64,000 bases of DNA, from contig NZ_WBMS02000010.1 in NCBI RefSeq assembly GCF_008923205.2, forward strand, positions 1 to 64,000, given 5' to 3'. The stretch comes from Actinomadura physcomitrii (lineage in GTDB: Bacteria; Actinomycetota; Actinomycetes; Streptosporangiales; Streptosporangiaceae). Positions 41,538 to 50,931 of this stretch are shown here, one piece after another (position 1 is the first letter of the stretch; each line of letters starts with the position of its first letter). A program made the translations under genes and the position numbers. Under the pieces are notes generated by a model. That model was not told the origin of the DNA. It saw only the letters and a program-made list of their open reading frames with translations, and did not search any database.

Positions 41538-43089
41538 TGGTCCCGCCGGAACGCCGCCAGATGCCCGCGGGTTGCACGGTCCCGTCAGGCGGCGGCGTGG
41601 CCCCGCCGACGGTGCCGGAGTTGACGATAACGCTCTTCTTGAGCCCGTCGAAGTACACCACCGGCACGATCTCTCCGATCCGGTCGACGAGTTTCTGGTA
41701 GGCCTCCTTGCGGACCTTCGGATCGACCGATGAGCGGCCCTGCACCAGGAGGGCGTCGAGCTGGGGGTCGTTCACCGCGGCGGGTGACTTGGCACTGCTG
41801 TGCAGGAAGCGCCAGGAGTTCAGATCGGGGTCCGGGCGGCCCGACCAGGTCGTGATGACGGCCTGGGTCCGCTGCGCGTTGGCGTCGGCGATCACGGTCG
41901 AGGTGTCGGCGAGCCGGATCTGCGCCTTGATCCCGGCCTTGGCCCACATCGCCTGGAGGGCCTGGGCCTGCTGTGGGAAGCCGGCGATGTTGTAGGTCTC
42001 GAGAGTGAAGGAGATGCCGCCGACCTCGGCCACGAGTTGCTTGGCGCGCGCGATGTCGAACGCCGGGAACTTGCTGGAGACCGCGCCGCCCGTGATCGGC
42101 ATCCCCGACGGCCAGGGCCCGTCGACCCGCTCGTACCTGCCGCCCGGGTGGCTGAGCTTGAGCAACGCCTCACGGTCGGTGGCCATCGCCAGCGCCTGCC
42201 TTGCCTTCACGTTGTCGAACGGCTTCTGTGCGTTGTTCAGGAAGATCTGGTTGGTCCCGAGGCCACTGACCGAGATAACCCGCATCTGCGGGTTCGAGCC
42301 GGCCTGATTGTTCATGACGTCGCTGGTGTTGGTCAGGATGTCGAGGTCGCCGGCCTGGGCGCCGGCGAGCTCGCCTTGAGCATCCGGCACGATGCGCATC
42401 TCGAGGCCGTCCAGGTAGGGCTTGCCCGGTGCCCAGTACTTCGGGTTCTTCTTGAAGGTGAGGCCCTGCGCGTTCCGCGCGGTCATGATGAAGGGACCGG
42501 TGCCGACGGGGTGCTTCCCGATGTCGTCGCCGTACTTGCGCAGAGCGGCGGGCGACACCATGTTGGCGTAGGTGTCGTTGAGCATGGCCGGGAACGATGC
42601 CAGCGGCGTCTTCAACACGAACTGTACGGTCAGGTCGTCTTTCGCAGTGACCTTGTCCAGGGCGGAGAGGGCCGACGCGCAGCTCGAGCAGGTCTTGGAG
42701 GCCTGGGCTCGCTCGAAGTTCGTCACCACTGCGGCCGCGTTGAACGGGGTGCCGTCGCTGAAGGTGACGCCTGGGCGCAACGCGACCGTCCAGTCCTTGG
42801 CGTCGGTGGACTTCCAGGACAGCGCCAGGCCGGGCACGAGCCGGCCCTTCTGGTCCAGTTGGACGAGCGGCTCGTAGACCGCGGCGGCGGCCTGCCGGTC
42901 GGCGGGGGAGATGAGGTCGAGCGGATCGAGGGGCGCCGGGTCGTACGAGATGGCCATCGTGAGCCGACCGCCGGACTTGGGGGCGCCCTCGTTCCCGGCG
43001 CCGCCGGCCGTGGTGCCTTGACCGCTGCAGGCGGCGGTGAGCGCGAGCACGGCGGCTCCCACCACCAGCGCGATTCTTTTGCCAACCAT
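41527..43089 (-). CDS. ABC transporter substrate-binding lipoprotein, family 5
   Basis: The product is 520 residues from the ATG at 43089, behind AGGAG at 6 bases. It has a lipoprotein signal (VGKRIALVVGAAVLALTAAC) with the lipobox cysteine at about residue 21. The mature part has the peptide/nickel-binding (DppA/OppA) fold: LALSWKSTDAKDWTVALRPG, then VTFSDGTPF and PVGTGPFIM. It delivers a solute outside the membrane to the permeases below. Family 5 proteins bind peptides, nickel, sugars or other organic solutes, so the ligand is not fixed. It lies 150 bases after the last ATPase gene. Confidence 0.9.
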   Translation of the reverse strand: MVGKRIALVVGAAVLALTAACSGQGTTAGGAGNEGAPKSGGRLTMAISYDPAPLDPLDLISPADRQAAAAVYEPLVQLDQKGRLVPGLALSWKSTDAKDWTVALRPGVTFSDGTPFNAAAVVTNFERAQASKTCSSCASALSALDKVTAKDDLTVQFVLKTPLASFPAMLNDTYANMVSPAALRKYGDDIGKHPVGTGPFIMTARNAQGLTFKKNPKYWAPGKPYLDGLEMRIVPDAQGELAGAQAGDLDILTNTSDVMNNQAGSNPQMRVISVSGLGTNQIFLNNAQKPFDNVKARQALAMATDREALLKLSHPGGRYERVDGPWPSGMPITGGAVSSKFPAFDIARAKQLVAEVGGISFTLETYNIAGFPQQAQALQAMWAKAGIKAQIRLADTSTVIADANAQRTQAVITTWSGRPDPDLNSWRFLHSSAKSPAAVNDPQLDALLVQGRSSVDPKVRKEAYQKLVDRIGEIVPVVYFDGLKKSVIVNSGTVGGATPPPDGTVQPAGIWRRSGGTNAN

Positions 43090-43239
43090 GGTTGCTCCTG
43101 TCCTCATGACAGCGGGGTTGATCGGACGTCGCTGAGCGTCGTCCGGGCGAGGGGCTGGTGACGGGCGGGCGGGTGGGTGACGGGAAGCGAGCACGTCGGC
43201 CGCGGTGAGGGAGAGGCGGGTGGCAAGCGGGCCGGACGA

Positions 43240-44235
43240 TCATCTGCCGGGCAGTGCCCGCAGCGGAAAGTGACAAGCCGCCAGATGACCGCCGCCGAAG
43301 TCCTGCAGCTCGGGCATCTGTTCTGCGCAGAGGGCCTGCGCCTTGGGGCATCGGGTACGGAACGGGCAGCCCGACGGCGGCGCCAGCGGCGAAGGCAGCT
43401 CGCCTTCGAGGTGGCCCTGTGCGCGGTCGCCTGCCCGGCGCAGCCCGGGGGCCGCCGAGATCAGCGCGTCGGTGTACGGGTGCACCGGGCGCTGGTAGAG
43501 CTCACCCGCAGGGCCGATCTCGGACAGGGTTCCGAGGTACATCACGGCGATCCGGTCGGACACATGCCGGACCACGCCCAGGTCGTGCGACACGAACACC
43601 GATGTGAGCCGCAACCGTGACCGCAGCTCGCGCAGGACATTGAGGATCTGCGCCTGAACGGATACGTCGAGGGCGCTGACGATCTCGTCGCACAGCATCA
43701 GCGCCGGCTCGGTGGCCAGTGCACGGGCGATCGCCACTCGCTGCAACTGGCCACCGGACAGCTCGCTCGACCGCCGTGCACCATGGTGGTGGGGATCGAG
43801 TCCCACCGCCTCGAGCAGTTCGGCGGACTTCTTCGCCCGGTCAGCCCTTGCCATACCTGCGGCGAGCATGGGCTCGGCGACCAGCTCACGGACCAGGAAG
43901 CGCGGGTCGAGCGAAGAGTAAGGATCCTGGAAGACCAGAGCCAACCTGCGACGCGCCTTGGTCAGACCACGGTGGTCGAGTCCGGTGAGCTCCACATCCT
44001 CCAAGAAGACTTTGCCCCGGCTCGGCCGCGGTGCCAGCATCACCGAGCGAAGCAGGGTGGACTTGCCGCAGCCGGACTCGCCCACGACACCGAGCGTCTC
44101 ACCCTGATGAACGGCCAGGCTCACCCCCCGGAGGGCATGCACAGTCTGGCCCCGCCTCGCCGGGAATTCCTGGACGAGATCTTCGATGCGCAAGGCGATC
44201 TGGGTCTGCTCCGTGCCCGATACGGACTCAGGCAT
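43240..44235 (-). CDS. ABC transporter ATP-binding protein (DppF-like)
   Basis: The 331-residue ATPase has Walker A GESGCGKS, signature LSGGQLQRV, and Walker [13 protein letters not shown], and ends with the oligopeptide-type C-terminal extension ([17 protein letters not shown]) with conserved cysteines. The ATG at 44235 overlaps the previous stop by 8 bases. It forms the ATPase pair with 44228-45301. Confidence 0.92.
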   Translation of the reverse strand: MPESVSGTEQTQIALRIEDLVQEFPARRGQTVHALRGVSLAVHQGETLGVVGESGCGKSTLLRSVMLAPRPSRGKVFLEDVELTGLDHRGLTKARRRLALVFQDPYSSLDPRFLVRELVAEPMLAAGMARADRAKKSAELLEAVGLDPHHHGARRSSELSGGQLQRVAIARALATEPALMLCDEIVSALDVSVQAQILNVLRELRSRLRLTSVFVSHDLGVVRHVSDRIAVMYLGTLSEIGPAGELYQRPVHPYTDALISAAPGLRRAGDRAQGHLEGELPSPLAPPSGCPFRTRCPKAQALCAEQMPELQDFGGGHLAACHFPLRALPGR

Positions 44236-45301
44236 GGTTACTCCCGGTTGTCCCAACGGTCTGGTCGAGTGGGAAGAGGCATCGAACCTCATGGCTGCCG
44301 TCGGCGCTCAAGGGAGGCACGGCCGCGGCACAGTGCTCGCGCTGCTCCGCCTCCAGGGTCGCGGCGTGGAAGCAACGCGGCAGGAAGGCGCAGGAGTCGC
44401 CCTCCGCCCCGCGGATCGGCGGGCGGCCGGGGATCGCCCGAAGCGGCGTGTGGGGCTCGCTGTCCGCGCCAGGCGACGAGTCGATCAGCGCGCGGGTGTA
44501 CGGCATCCGCATCGACGAGAACAGAGTCGCGGTGGGAGCCCTTTCGACGATCCGTCCGGCGTACATCACCGCGATCTCGTCCGTACGCTCCGCCGCGACC
44601 GCGAGATCGTGGGTCACCAGGACCAGCGCCATGTGCAGCTCGCGACGCAGCGCATCGAGCAGGTCCAGAATCTGGGCCTGGACCGTCACGTCCAACGCCG
44701 TCGTCGGCTCGTCCGCGATGAGCAGAGCGGGATTCGACGCCAGAGCGATGGCGATCATGACACGTTGCCGCATCCCCCCGGACAGCTCGTGCGGGTAGGC
44801 CCGCAACCGCTCCTCGACGGCCGGCATTCGCACGAGCTCGAGCAGCTCCCTCGCACGGGCACGCGCCCTCGCCCGGTCGGGCTTCTCGCTGTGCGCGTTG
44901 ATCGCCTCGAGGAGCTGCCGACCGATCCGCATCGTCGGGTTCAGGGACCGCATCGGATCCTGGTAGATCATCGAGACGGCCGTCCCCCGCAGCGCGCGGT
45001 AGCGCCGCTCGGGCAACCCGACGAGTTGGGTGCCGGCGAGGACCATCGATCCCTGCACGATGGCCGTTCGAGGCAGCACGCCCATGACGGCCCGAGCGGT
45101 CACCGACTTGCCCGAGCCCGACTCGCCCACGATGCCCAGCGCCTGTCCCTTGGCCACTTGCAGGGACACGCCCTCGACCGCTCTGAACACCCGTCCCTCG
45201 CTCTGGAACTGCACGCTCAGGCCATCGATGTCCAACAGGAGGTCGCCGCCCTCTCCAGCGGATCCCCCTGGCCCCGGCGCATCCGGTGGTGCGCTCGCCA
45301 T
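44228..45301 (-). CDS. ABC transporter ATP-binding protein (DppD-like)
   Basis: The product is 357 residues from the ATG at 45301, overlapping the permease stop by one base. It has Walker A GESGSGKS, signature LSGGMRQRV, Walker [13 protein letters not shown], and an oligopeptide-type C-terminus with CAFLPRC. It begins with a Gly/Pro-rich tail of about 20 residues. It pairs with the DppF-like subunit. Confidence 0.92.
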   Translation of the reverse strand: MASAPPDAPGPGGSAGEGGDLLLDIDGLSVQFQSEGRVFRAVEGVSLQVAKGQALGIVGESGSGKSVTARAVMGVLPRTAIVQGSMVLAGTQLVGLPERRYRALRGTAVSMIYQDPMRSLNPTMRIGRQLLEAINAHSEKPDRARARARARELLELVRMPAVEERLRAYPHELSGGMRQRVMIAIALASNPALLIADEPTTALDVTVQAQILDLLDALRRELHMALVLVTHDLAVAAERTDEIAVMYAGRIVERAPTATLFSSMRMPYTRALIDSSPGADSEPHTPLRAIPGRPPIRGAEGDSCAFLPRCFHAATLEAEQREHCAAAVPPLSADGSHEVRCLFPLDQTVGTTGSNHA

Positions 45302-46164
45302 CAGCTGGCTCCCTTCGTGCGGGTACGAGTCGCGTCGGCGAGGAGGTTGATGCACAGCAACGTCAGGAACAGGAAGAGCCCGGGGACCACGACCAGGTGG
45401 GGATAGGTGGCCATCTGCGCCCTGCCCTCGGCGATCATCACTCCCCACGACGGGTTGGGCGGTCGGAGGCCGAGGCCGAGGAAGCTCAAAGAGGACTCGA
45501 TCAGCACCGCCAGCGCCAGGTTGACCAGTGCGAAGGCCAGCAGCGGCGGCAGCGCGTTGGGCAGCAGGTGGCGCAGGACGATCCGCCACCAGGGCTCGCC
45601 GACCAGGCGGGCGGCCAGGATGTAGTCCTGGCCGCGCAGGGACAGCGCCGCCGACCGGGCCAGCCGGGCGTAGGCGGGTACGCTGAAGAACGCTATCGAC
45701 AGGATGACGTTGAGCACGCTCGCGCCCAGCACGGCGTTGATCGCGATGGCGAACACGAGGGAGGGAAACGCCAGGATCACGTCCATGATCCGCATGATCA
45801 CGGCGCCGAGGGGGCCCGCTCGGTACCCGGCGATCAAACCGAGCGCACCGCCGACCACGAAGCCGGCCGCCACGGAGGTCAGGGCGACGAGAAACGTCAG
45901 TTGCGCGCCGAACAGGGCGCGGCTGAGCATGTCACGTCCGAGCGTGTCCGTACCGAGGAGATGCCCTCCTGAGAACGGGGACAGGGCGACCGCCGACCCG
46001 TCGATGTCGTTCGGCCCGGGGATCGGCAGCACGGGGGCGAGCCCCGCCAGGACGGCCAGCAGCACGAGAGGGATGCCGGCGCCGAGCTGTGCCGGCGTCC
46101 AGCGCCGCCGCTTGGAGCGCGGCATGGCGGCGGCTGCGACCGGCTGAGTGTCGAGGACCGTCAT
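45301..46164 (-). CDS. ABC transporter permease (DppC-like)
   Basis: The 287-residue membrane protein has a first membrane segment near residues 25-48, the DppC hallmark HLLGTDTLGRDMLSRALFGA, five further segments and the EAA-type cytoplasmic loop (AARLVGEPWWRIVLRHLLPN). The start overlaps the DppB-like stop by 4 bases. It forms the channel with the upstream permease. Confidence 0.92.
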   Translation of the reverse strand: MTVLDTQPVAAAAMPRSKRRRWTPAQLGAGIPLVLLAVLAGLAPVLPIPGPNDIDGSAVALSPFSGGHLLGTDTLGRDMLSRALFGAQLTFLVALTSVAAGFVVGGALGLIAGYRAGPLGAVIMRIMDVILAFPSLVFAIAINAVLGASVLNVILSIAFFSVPAYARLARSAALSLRGQDYILAARLVGEPWWRIVLRHLLPNALPPLLAFALVNLALAVLIESSLSFLGLGLRPPNPSWGVMIAEGRAQMATYPHLVVVPGLFLFLTLLCINLLADATRTRTKGAS

Positions 46165-47108
46165 GCGAGGCTCCCCCGGACGCGAGGATCGAGAAGTGTG
46201 TAGATCACGTCCACCAGCAGATTCACGAGTACATAGGCGATGGCGAGGAACAGCACGACCCCCTGCACCATGGGCAGGTCCCGTTGCAGGATGGAGTCGA
46301 TCATCAGCCTCCCGACGCCCGGTAGCGCGAAGATCGATTCGACTACCACAGCGCCGCCGAGCAATCGACCGACATTGAGTCCCACGACGGTGACCAGCGG
46401 GAACAACGCGTTGCGCAGGACGTGCACGATGAGCACGCGCACCTCGGTGATCCCCTTCGAGCGCGCGGTGTCCACGTACTGCTCATCGAGGATCTCGAGC
46501 ATCTGCGAGTGGACGACCCGGTAGTACACGCCGAACTCGGCGGTCGCCAGCGTCACCGCCGGAAGGATCATCGTCTTGAGGTTCGCGGCTAGGCCGCCGC
46601 TCAGCGGCACGAAACCGACCGCGGGCAGCAGCCTCAACCGCACCGCGAAGAACAGAACCAGCAACACACCGAGCAGGAATCCGGGCACGGAGATGCCCGC
46701 AGACGCCAGGGCGCTGCAGACCTTGTCGACCACGCCGCCGCGGAAGCGGACGGCCAACACTGCCAGGCCGACCGCAGCGGCGATCGCGATGATCTGCGCG
46801 AGCACCATCAGTTCGACCGACACCGAGAGCCGGTCGAGGACCGTCGGCAGAACCGCATCACCGGTGCGGACCGACGAGCCGAAATCTCCATGGAGGATCT
46901 GGAGCAGGTAGTCGCCGAACCGCTCGACAAGCGGTGCGTCCAGCCCCAGCTGCTTCTCGAGCGCTGCGATGGACTGCGGCGTGGCACTCTCGCCGAGGAT
47001 CGTTGTCGCGACGTTGCCGGGGAGGACGTTGACCATGATGAAGGTCAGGGTCACAACACCCAGGACGACCGGAACCGTTTGAATTACTCGTCGTGCGAGG
47101 GGGGGCAC
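46161..47108 (-). CDS. ABC transporter permease (DppB-like)
   Basis: The product is 315 residues from the GTG at 47108, with GAGGTG upstream; a longer in-frame reading begins in arginine-rich non-coding sequence. It shows the N-terminal membrane segment (VIQTVPVVLGVVTLTFIMVN), the VLPGNVA motif, GDFGSSVRTG, and the EAA loop (ARSKGITEVRVLIVHVLRNA). It is the first gene of the operon that ends with the CoA-transferase pair. Confidence 0.92.
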   Translation of the reverse strand: MPPLARRVIQTVPVVLGVVTLTFIMVNVLPGNVATTILGESATPQSIAALEKQLGLDAPLVERFGDYLLQILHGDFGSSVRTGDAVLPTVLDRLSVSVELMVLAQIIAIAAAVGLAVLAVRFRGGVVDKVCSALASAGISVPGFLLGVLLVLFFAVRLRLLPAVGFVPLSGGLAANLKTMILPAVTLATAEFGVYYRVVHSQMLEILDEQYVDTARSKGITEVRVLIVHVLRNALFPLVTVVGLNVGRLLGGAVVVESIFALPGVGRLMIDSILQRDLPMVQGVVLFLAIAYVLVNLLVDVIYTLLDPRVRGSLA

Positions 47109-47345
47109 GTCACCTCTCCCTTCGATGTCGATGACGCGCCGGCACTCGGCCCCTGGCGTCAGTGGCGGATCGGGAAGGTTGCGACGAGATCGACCTCGTC
47201 GGTGTCGGTGCATCGCGGAGCGGCGGCGCGAGAGCACTCCGCCGGATCGTGTCCGGCGAAGCGAGCTTCTCGAGAGGAAGCCTGATCGGAGTCGATCCAG
47301 CTCGCCGTCCTGGTGTGCCGCAGAGCGTGACATGCACCACATCAA

Positions 47346-47365
47346 CTTGTCAACCAGCCAACTTG
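47346..47365 (+). promoter_or_regulatory. Operator-like motif, copy B
   Basis: The site reads CTTGTCAACCAGCCAACTTG. It matches copy A at 16 of 20 and copy D at 14 of 20 positions. Unlike the other copies no good -10 box follows at 17 bases, so it may act as an auxiliary site or for the minus-strand ABC operon. Confidence 0.55.
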
Positions 47366-47430
47366 TTTCTTTCCGCGAGCCAGGCCGGCGCAGAGGCGAG
47401 GCGCGGAGGTGACGGGCATGCGAACGCATA

Positions 47431-47450
47431 CTTGCCGACCAACCAACTAG
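47431..47450 (+). promoter_or_regulatory. Operator-like motif, copy C
   Basis: The site reads CTTGCCGACCAACCAACTAG and shares the uninterrupted CAACCAACTAG with copy A at 39032-39051. It overlaps a possible promoter of the ligase operon. Confidence 0.6.
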
Positions 47451-47460
47451 TAACTATGCT
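47432..47460 (+). promoter_or_regulatory. Possible promoter of the ligase operon
   Basis: TTGCCG (47432-47437) and TATGCT (47455-47460) are 17 bases apart, at the same offset from the operator-like motif as the promoters at 1873 and 39050. Transcription would begin near 47467. Confidence 0.42.
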
Positions 47461-47698
47461 CCGGTCCGAGGCTTCCGTGACTCGCGCAACAACGGCATCC
47501 GGCGGGCTGGGCGACGCAATGACGCGAAGCTCTGCTCCCCGCGTTGATGCGCGTCCCCTTCCCGACCGCCCGGGGTCCGGGCAACCCGGCACCCCGCCTA
47601 CGGCGTCGAAGTCCGGCCCTGATCGCGGGGCCTGCCGCCGCTCATCGAAGCGAACACGGAGCCGTACCTTCCCCTCAGCCGGAAAGGCGGAGAACGAA

Positions 47699-49237
47699 AT
47701 GCTCGACGCGGAGCAGGGAACACCGGAGTTCTGGGCACGGACGTCTCCGGACGCCCCAGCGGTCGTCCAGGGCGAGAAGACCCTTACCTACGGCGAATGG
47801 AACGACCGCGCCGACCGGGTCGCCGAGGGACTGAGCAGGCTCGGCCTGAAGGCGGGAGACCGACTCGGAATGCGCTTCCGACTCGGGATCGAATGGTTCG
47901 TCATCCAGCGGGCGTTGCAGAAGCTGGGCGTCGCCCAGGTCGCGGTGAATTGGAAACTGACGCCCGACGAGGCCACTTACATCATTGAGGACAGCGAGGC
48001 CGTCGGCCTGGCCTGCAACGACCGCGAGCCCTCCGCATGGGCGGCGCACAACGTCGGGCATCTGATCACCGTAGGCCAGGAGCCGGGCACGCCGGGCATG
48101 CGATACGAGGACCTGGTCGAGACTCCCGATCCAACGCCCCGCTTCGGTCCGCTCCGGGCCAACCTGGTGCTCTATACCTCGGGCACGACCGGCGCCCCGC
48201 GCGGCGTCCCGCCGCTCGAGCCGGGCAGCGTCGACGCGGACTGGCTCGACCGCTACCAGCGGTCGGTGGCCTCAGCGTCCCCCGTGAAGGAAGGCGGCGC
48301 GGTCCTGCTCACCCTCCCGGTGCACCACGGCGCGGGCCCCACCGTCGCGACCAGGGCCTGCGCGGCCGGCGGAACGGTCATCCTGCTGGATCCGTACGAC
48401 GCCGAGGAAGCCCTGCGGCTCATCGAAAAGCACCAGGTATGGACCTGGACAGCGGTGCCCACCATGTTGCTGCGGGTCGCCGCACTGCCCAAGCAGACTT
48501 TGGACCGCTACGACCTCTCGTCGTTGAAGGTGCTCCGCACCGGCGCTTCAGCGGTCCCGTACTCTCTCAAGGAGTGGGTCATCGATCTCCTCGGTCCGGA
48601 TGTGCTCTGGGAGACCTACGGTGCGAGCGAAGCCGGGATGATCTCCTACACCGCGCCCGAGTACCAGCTGACCAAGCCCGGTACCAGCGGCCGTCCGTTC
48701 GAAGGCGTTGAGATCGCGATCGTGGACGACGAGTGGAATCGCCGGCCCGCGGGTGAGACCGGGGAGATCGCCGTCAAGACCCCCATGGTGATCGACCACT
48801 ACCTGGGCCGCGGCCCGCTCGGCGAGGACACTCTCAAGGACGGCTTCTACCGGACGGGCGACGCGGGTCACCTCGACGAGGACGGCTTCCTCTACATCAC
48901 CGACCGGGTCAAGGACATGATCGTGGCAGGCGGGGTCAACATCTATCCGGCCGAGATCGAGAAGGTCCTGGTCCAGCACCCCGACGTGATCGATGCCGCG
49001 GTCATCGGCATCCCCGAGCCGACCTTCGGCGAGCAGCCGCTGGCCTTCATCGTCGTGGATCCCCCGACCACGCTCAACGATGACGAGCTGCTGGCCTTCC
49101 TCGACGGCAAGCTCGCGCCCTACAAGCGTCCCCGCAAGTTCGTCTACGTCGAGGAGCTGCCCGTGAACCCCACGGGCAAGGTCTTGAAGTCCGAGCTCCG
49201 CAAGCCGTACTGGTCCGACCGCGAACGGGCCATTTGA
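47699..49237 (+). CDS. AMP-forming acyl-CoA ligase
   Basis: The product is 512 residues from the ATG at 47699 with GGCGGAG upstream; a much longer in-frame reading has no domain support and covers the promoter. It is a close paralogue of the ligase at 2854-4395 over the whole length and has the same P-loop (TSGTTGAPRG), YGASEAGM, YRTGDAG and PVNPTGKVLK motifs. It should activate the same class of acid. It starts a plus-strand operon with a second ligase, a paired acyl-CoA dehydrogenase and a TetR. Confidence 0.92.
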   Translation: MLDAEQGTPEFWARTSPDAPAVVQGEKTLTYGEWNDRADRVAEGLSRLGLKAGDRLGMRFRLGIEWFVIQRALQKLGVAQVAVNWKLTPDEATYIIEDSEAVGLACNDREPSAWAAHNVGHLITVGQEPGTPGMRYEDLVETPDPTPRFGPLRANLVLYTSGTTGAPRGVPPLEPGSVDADWLDRYQRSVASASPVKEGGAVLLTLPVHHGAGPTVATRACAAGGTVILLDPYDAEEALRLIEKHQVWTWTAVPTMLLRVAALPKQTLDRYDLSSLKVLRTGASAVPYSLKEWVIDLLGPDVLWETYGASEAGMISYTAPEYQLTKPGTSGRPFEGVEIAIVDDEWNRRPAGETGEIAVKTPMVIDHYLGRGPLGEDTLKDGFYRTGDAGHLDEDGFLYITDRVKDMIVAGGVNIYPAEIEKVLVQHPDVIDAAVIGIPEPTFGEQPLAFIVVDPPTTLNDDELLAFLDGKLAPYKRPRKFVYVEELPVNPTGKVLKSELRKPYWSDRERAI

Positions 49238-49307
49238 CCCGGCTGGACGCGGCCGACCCTAGGCACCCCGAAACAGCCCGGCCAGCGTATTCGCGAGGGA
49301 GCGCATA

Positions 49308-50843
49308 ATGCGGATCCACGACATCCTCTCCTGCACGGCGGGCCGGCGCGCGGACGAACCGGCCCTGATCTTCGAAGACCGGACCTGGACCTTCGCGGAA
49401 CTCGACCGCGACGCCCGCAGGCTGGCATCCGGGATCACCCGTTATGCGGCCCCTGGAGACCGCATAGCGATATTCACGGAGAACAACCCGGAGTACATCC
49501 TGGCCTATTACGGCGTCCCCGCGGCGGGGATGACGTTGGTCTTCCTCAACTACCGGCTCAGCTCCCGCGAGGTCGCACTGAACCTCAGTGACTCCAGTCC
49601 CACCGTGCTCATCACTGAGCAGAAGTATCTGGAGACGGCCCGGCGAGCGATGGCCGATGTGCCTTCGGTCCGTACCCTGGTCTGCCTCGACGGCGCCGAC
49701 GAATCGACGCTGACCTGGGCGGACCTGCTGGCCGATCCGGTGGAGCCGCCCACGGGTTCGGAGAACGAACCCGCATGGCTGCTGTACACCTCCGGCACCA
49801 CCGGGCGGGCGAAGGGGGCGGTGCTGACCCATCGCAACGTCGTCGCGGCCGTCCTGAGCACTGTGATGAGCTCTGAGCACGACCATGAACCCGGCGTGAT
49901 GATGATGCCATGGCCGCTGTGCCACATTGCCGGCTACGGCGTGCTGATGGCCCACATACGCGGCGACGCGGCGGTCCTGCTCCGCCGCTACGACACCGTG
50001 CAGTTCCTGGAGGCCGTGCAGACCCATCGGGTGAAGCAGACCACGATGGCGCCCACCATGATGGCGATGATGCTACGGCATCCCCGGTTCACCGAGTTCG
50101 ACCTATCGTCCCTCAAGCTGATCAGCTACGGCTCCGCTCCGATGCCGGCGGCGGTCCTACGCGAGGCGTTCGCGGCGTTCCCGAACGCGCGATTCAAGAC
50201 CGGGTTCGGGATGACCGAGCTGACGGGCAACGCGACCGTTCTCCGTCCGGCGGACATCGAATACGCGCTGGCTTCCGACCAGAGCCTGCTGACCAGCGTC
50301 GGAAAGCCGCAATGGCTCACCCAGGTCCGGATCGTGGACGCCGAGGGCAACGACACCGCCGTGAACGAGGTGGGCGAGCTGGTGGTCCGCGGCGACCAGG
50401 TCTGCACGGAGTACTGGAACCGGCCCGAGGCCACCGCCGAGGCGAACCGCGGCGGCTGGTTCCACAGCGGTGACCTCGCCAGACGGGACGCTCGCGGCTA
50501 CCTCTACATCGTCGACCGCAAGAAGGACATGATCTTGACCGGCGGCGAGAACGTGTACAGCCGGGAGGTGGAGGAGGTCCTGCACCAGCATCCGGCAGTG
50601 GCCGCCGCGGCGGTCGTCGGGCAGCCGGACGAGATGTGGGGCGAGTTGGTCGTCGCCTTCGTGGAACCGCGAGACGGCCTCACCCCGACCGAGGAAGACG
50701 TGCGCGACTTCTGTCGCGGCCTGCTCGCCGGCTACAAGATCCCGCGCCGCGTGCTGGTCGTCCCCGAGCTGCCTCGCACGACCTCTGGGAAGACCCGCAA
50801 GCCGGAGCTGCGCAAGCTGCTCACTGACGACCGCGTTGTGTGA
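49308..50843 (+). CDS. AMP-forming acyl-CoA ligase (FadD-like)
   Basis: The 511-residue enzyme has the P-loop YTSGTTGRAKGAVLTH, GFGMTELTG, FHSGDLARRD and the C-terminal LPRTTSGKTRKPEL lysine. It is clearly different from the ligase just upstream (70 bases away) and resembles fatty-acid or aromatic-acid CoA ligases. Two ligases in one operon suggest two acids, or an acid released later in the pathway. Confidence 0.9.
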   Translation: MRIHDILSCTAGRRADEPALIFEDRTWTFAELDRDARRLASGITRYAAPGDRIAIFTENNPEYILAYYGVPAAGMTLVFLNYRLSSREVALNLSDSSPTVLITEQKYLETARRAMADVPSVRTLVCLDGADESTLTWADLLADPVEPPTGSENEPAWLLYTSGTTGRAKGAVLTHRNVVAAVLSTVMSSEHDHEPGVMMMPWPLCHIAGYGVLMAHIRGDAAVLLRRYDTVQFLEAVQTHRVKQTTMAPTMMAMMLRHPRFTEFDLSSLKLISYGSAPMPAAVLREAFAAFPNARFKTGFGMTELTGNATVLRPADIEYALASDQSLLTSVGKPQWLTQVRIVDAEGNDTAVNEVGELVVRGDQVCTEYWNRPEATAEANRGGWFHSGDLARRDARGYLYIVDRKKDMILTGGENVYSREVEEVLHQHPAVAAAAVVGQPDEMWGELVVAFVEPRDGLTPTEEDVRDFCRGLLAGYKIPRRVLVVPELPRTTSGKTRKPELRKLLTDDRVV

Positions 50844-50931
50844 ACAATCGATTCCGAGGAGGAGATCCCGTTGTCAGTGTCGACTCGAGTCGTCGATCAG
50901 GAATGCTGTCGGCGAGGCGGGAGGTGCGGAG

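Larger units (their letters stand above)
47109..47698. promoter_or_regulatory. 590-base divergent region between the ABC operon and the ligase operon
   Basis: No gene is supported here, although open frames cross it because of the high GC content. It holds two copies of the operator-like motif (47346-47365 and 47431-47450) about 85 bases apart, with AACTTGT repeated at 47344 and 47360. Promoters for both directions should lie between 47300 and 47470. The ligase leader would then be about 230 bases; I see no riboswitch that I can name. Confidence 0.5.

Noticed and set aside
47162..47698. N-terminal extension of the ligase by 179 codons
   Set aside because: Low-complexity Arg/Ser/Pro-rich reading, covers the promoter and operator-like sites, and the paralogue at 2854 starts exactly at the position of the ATG at 47699.
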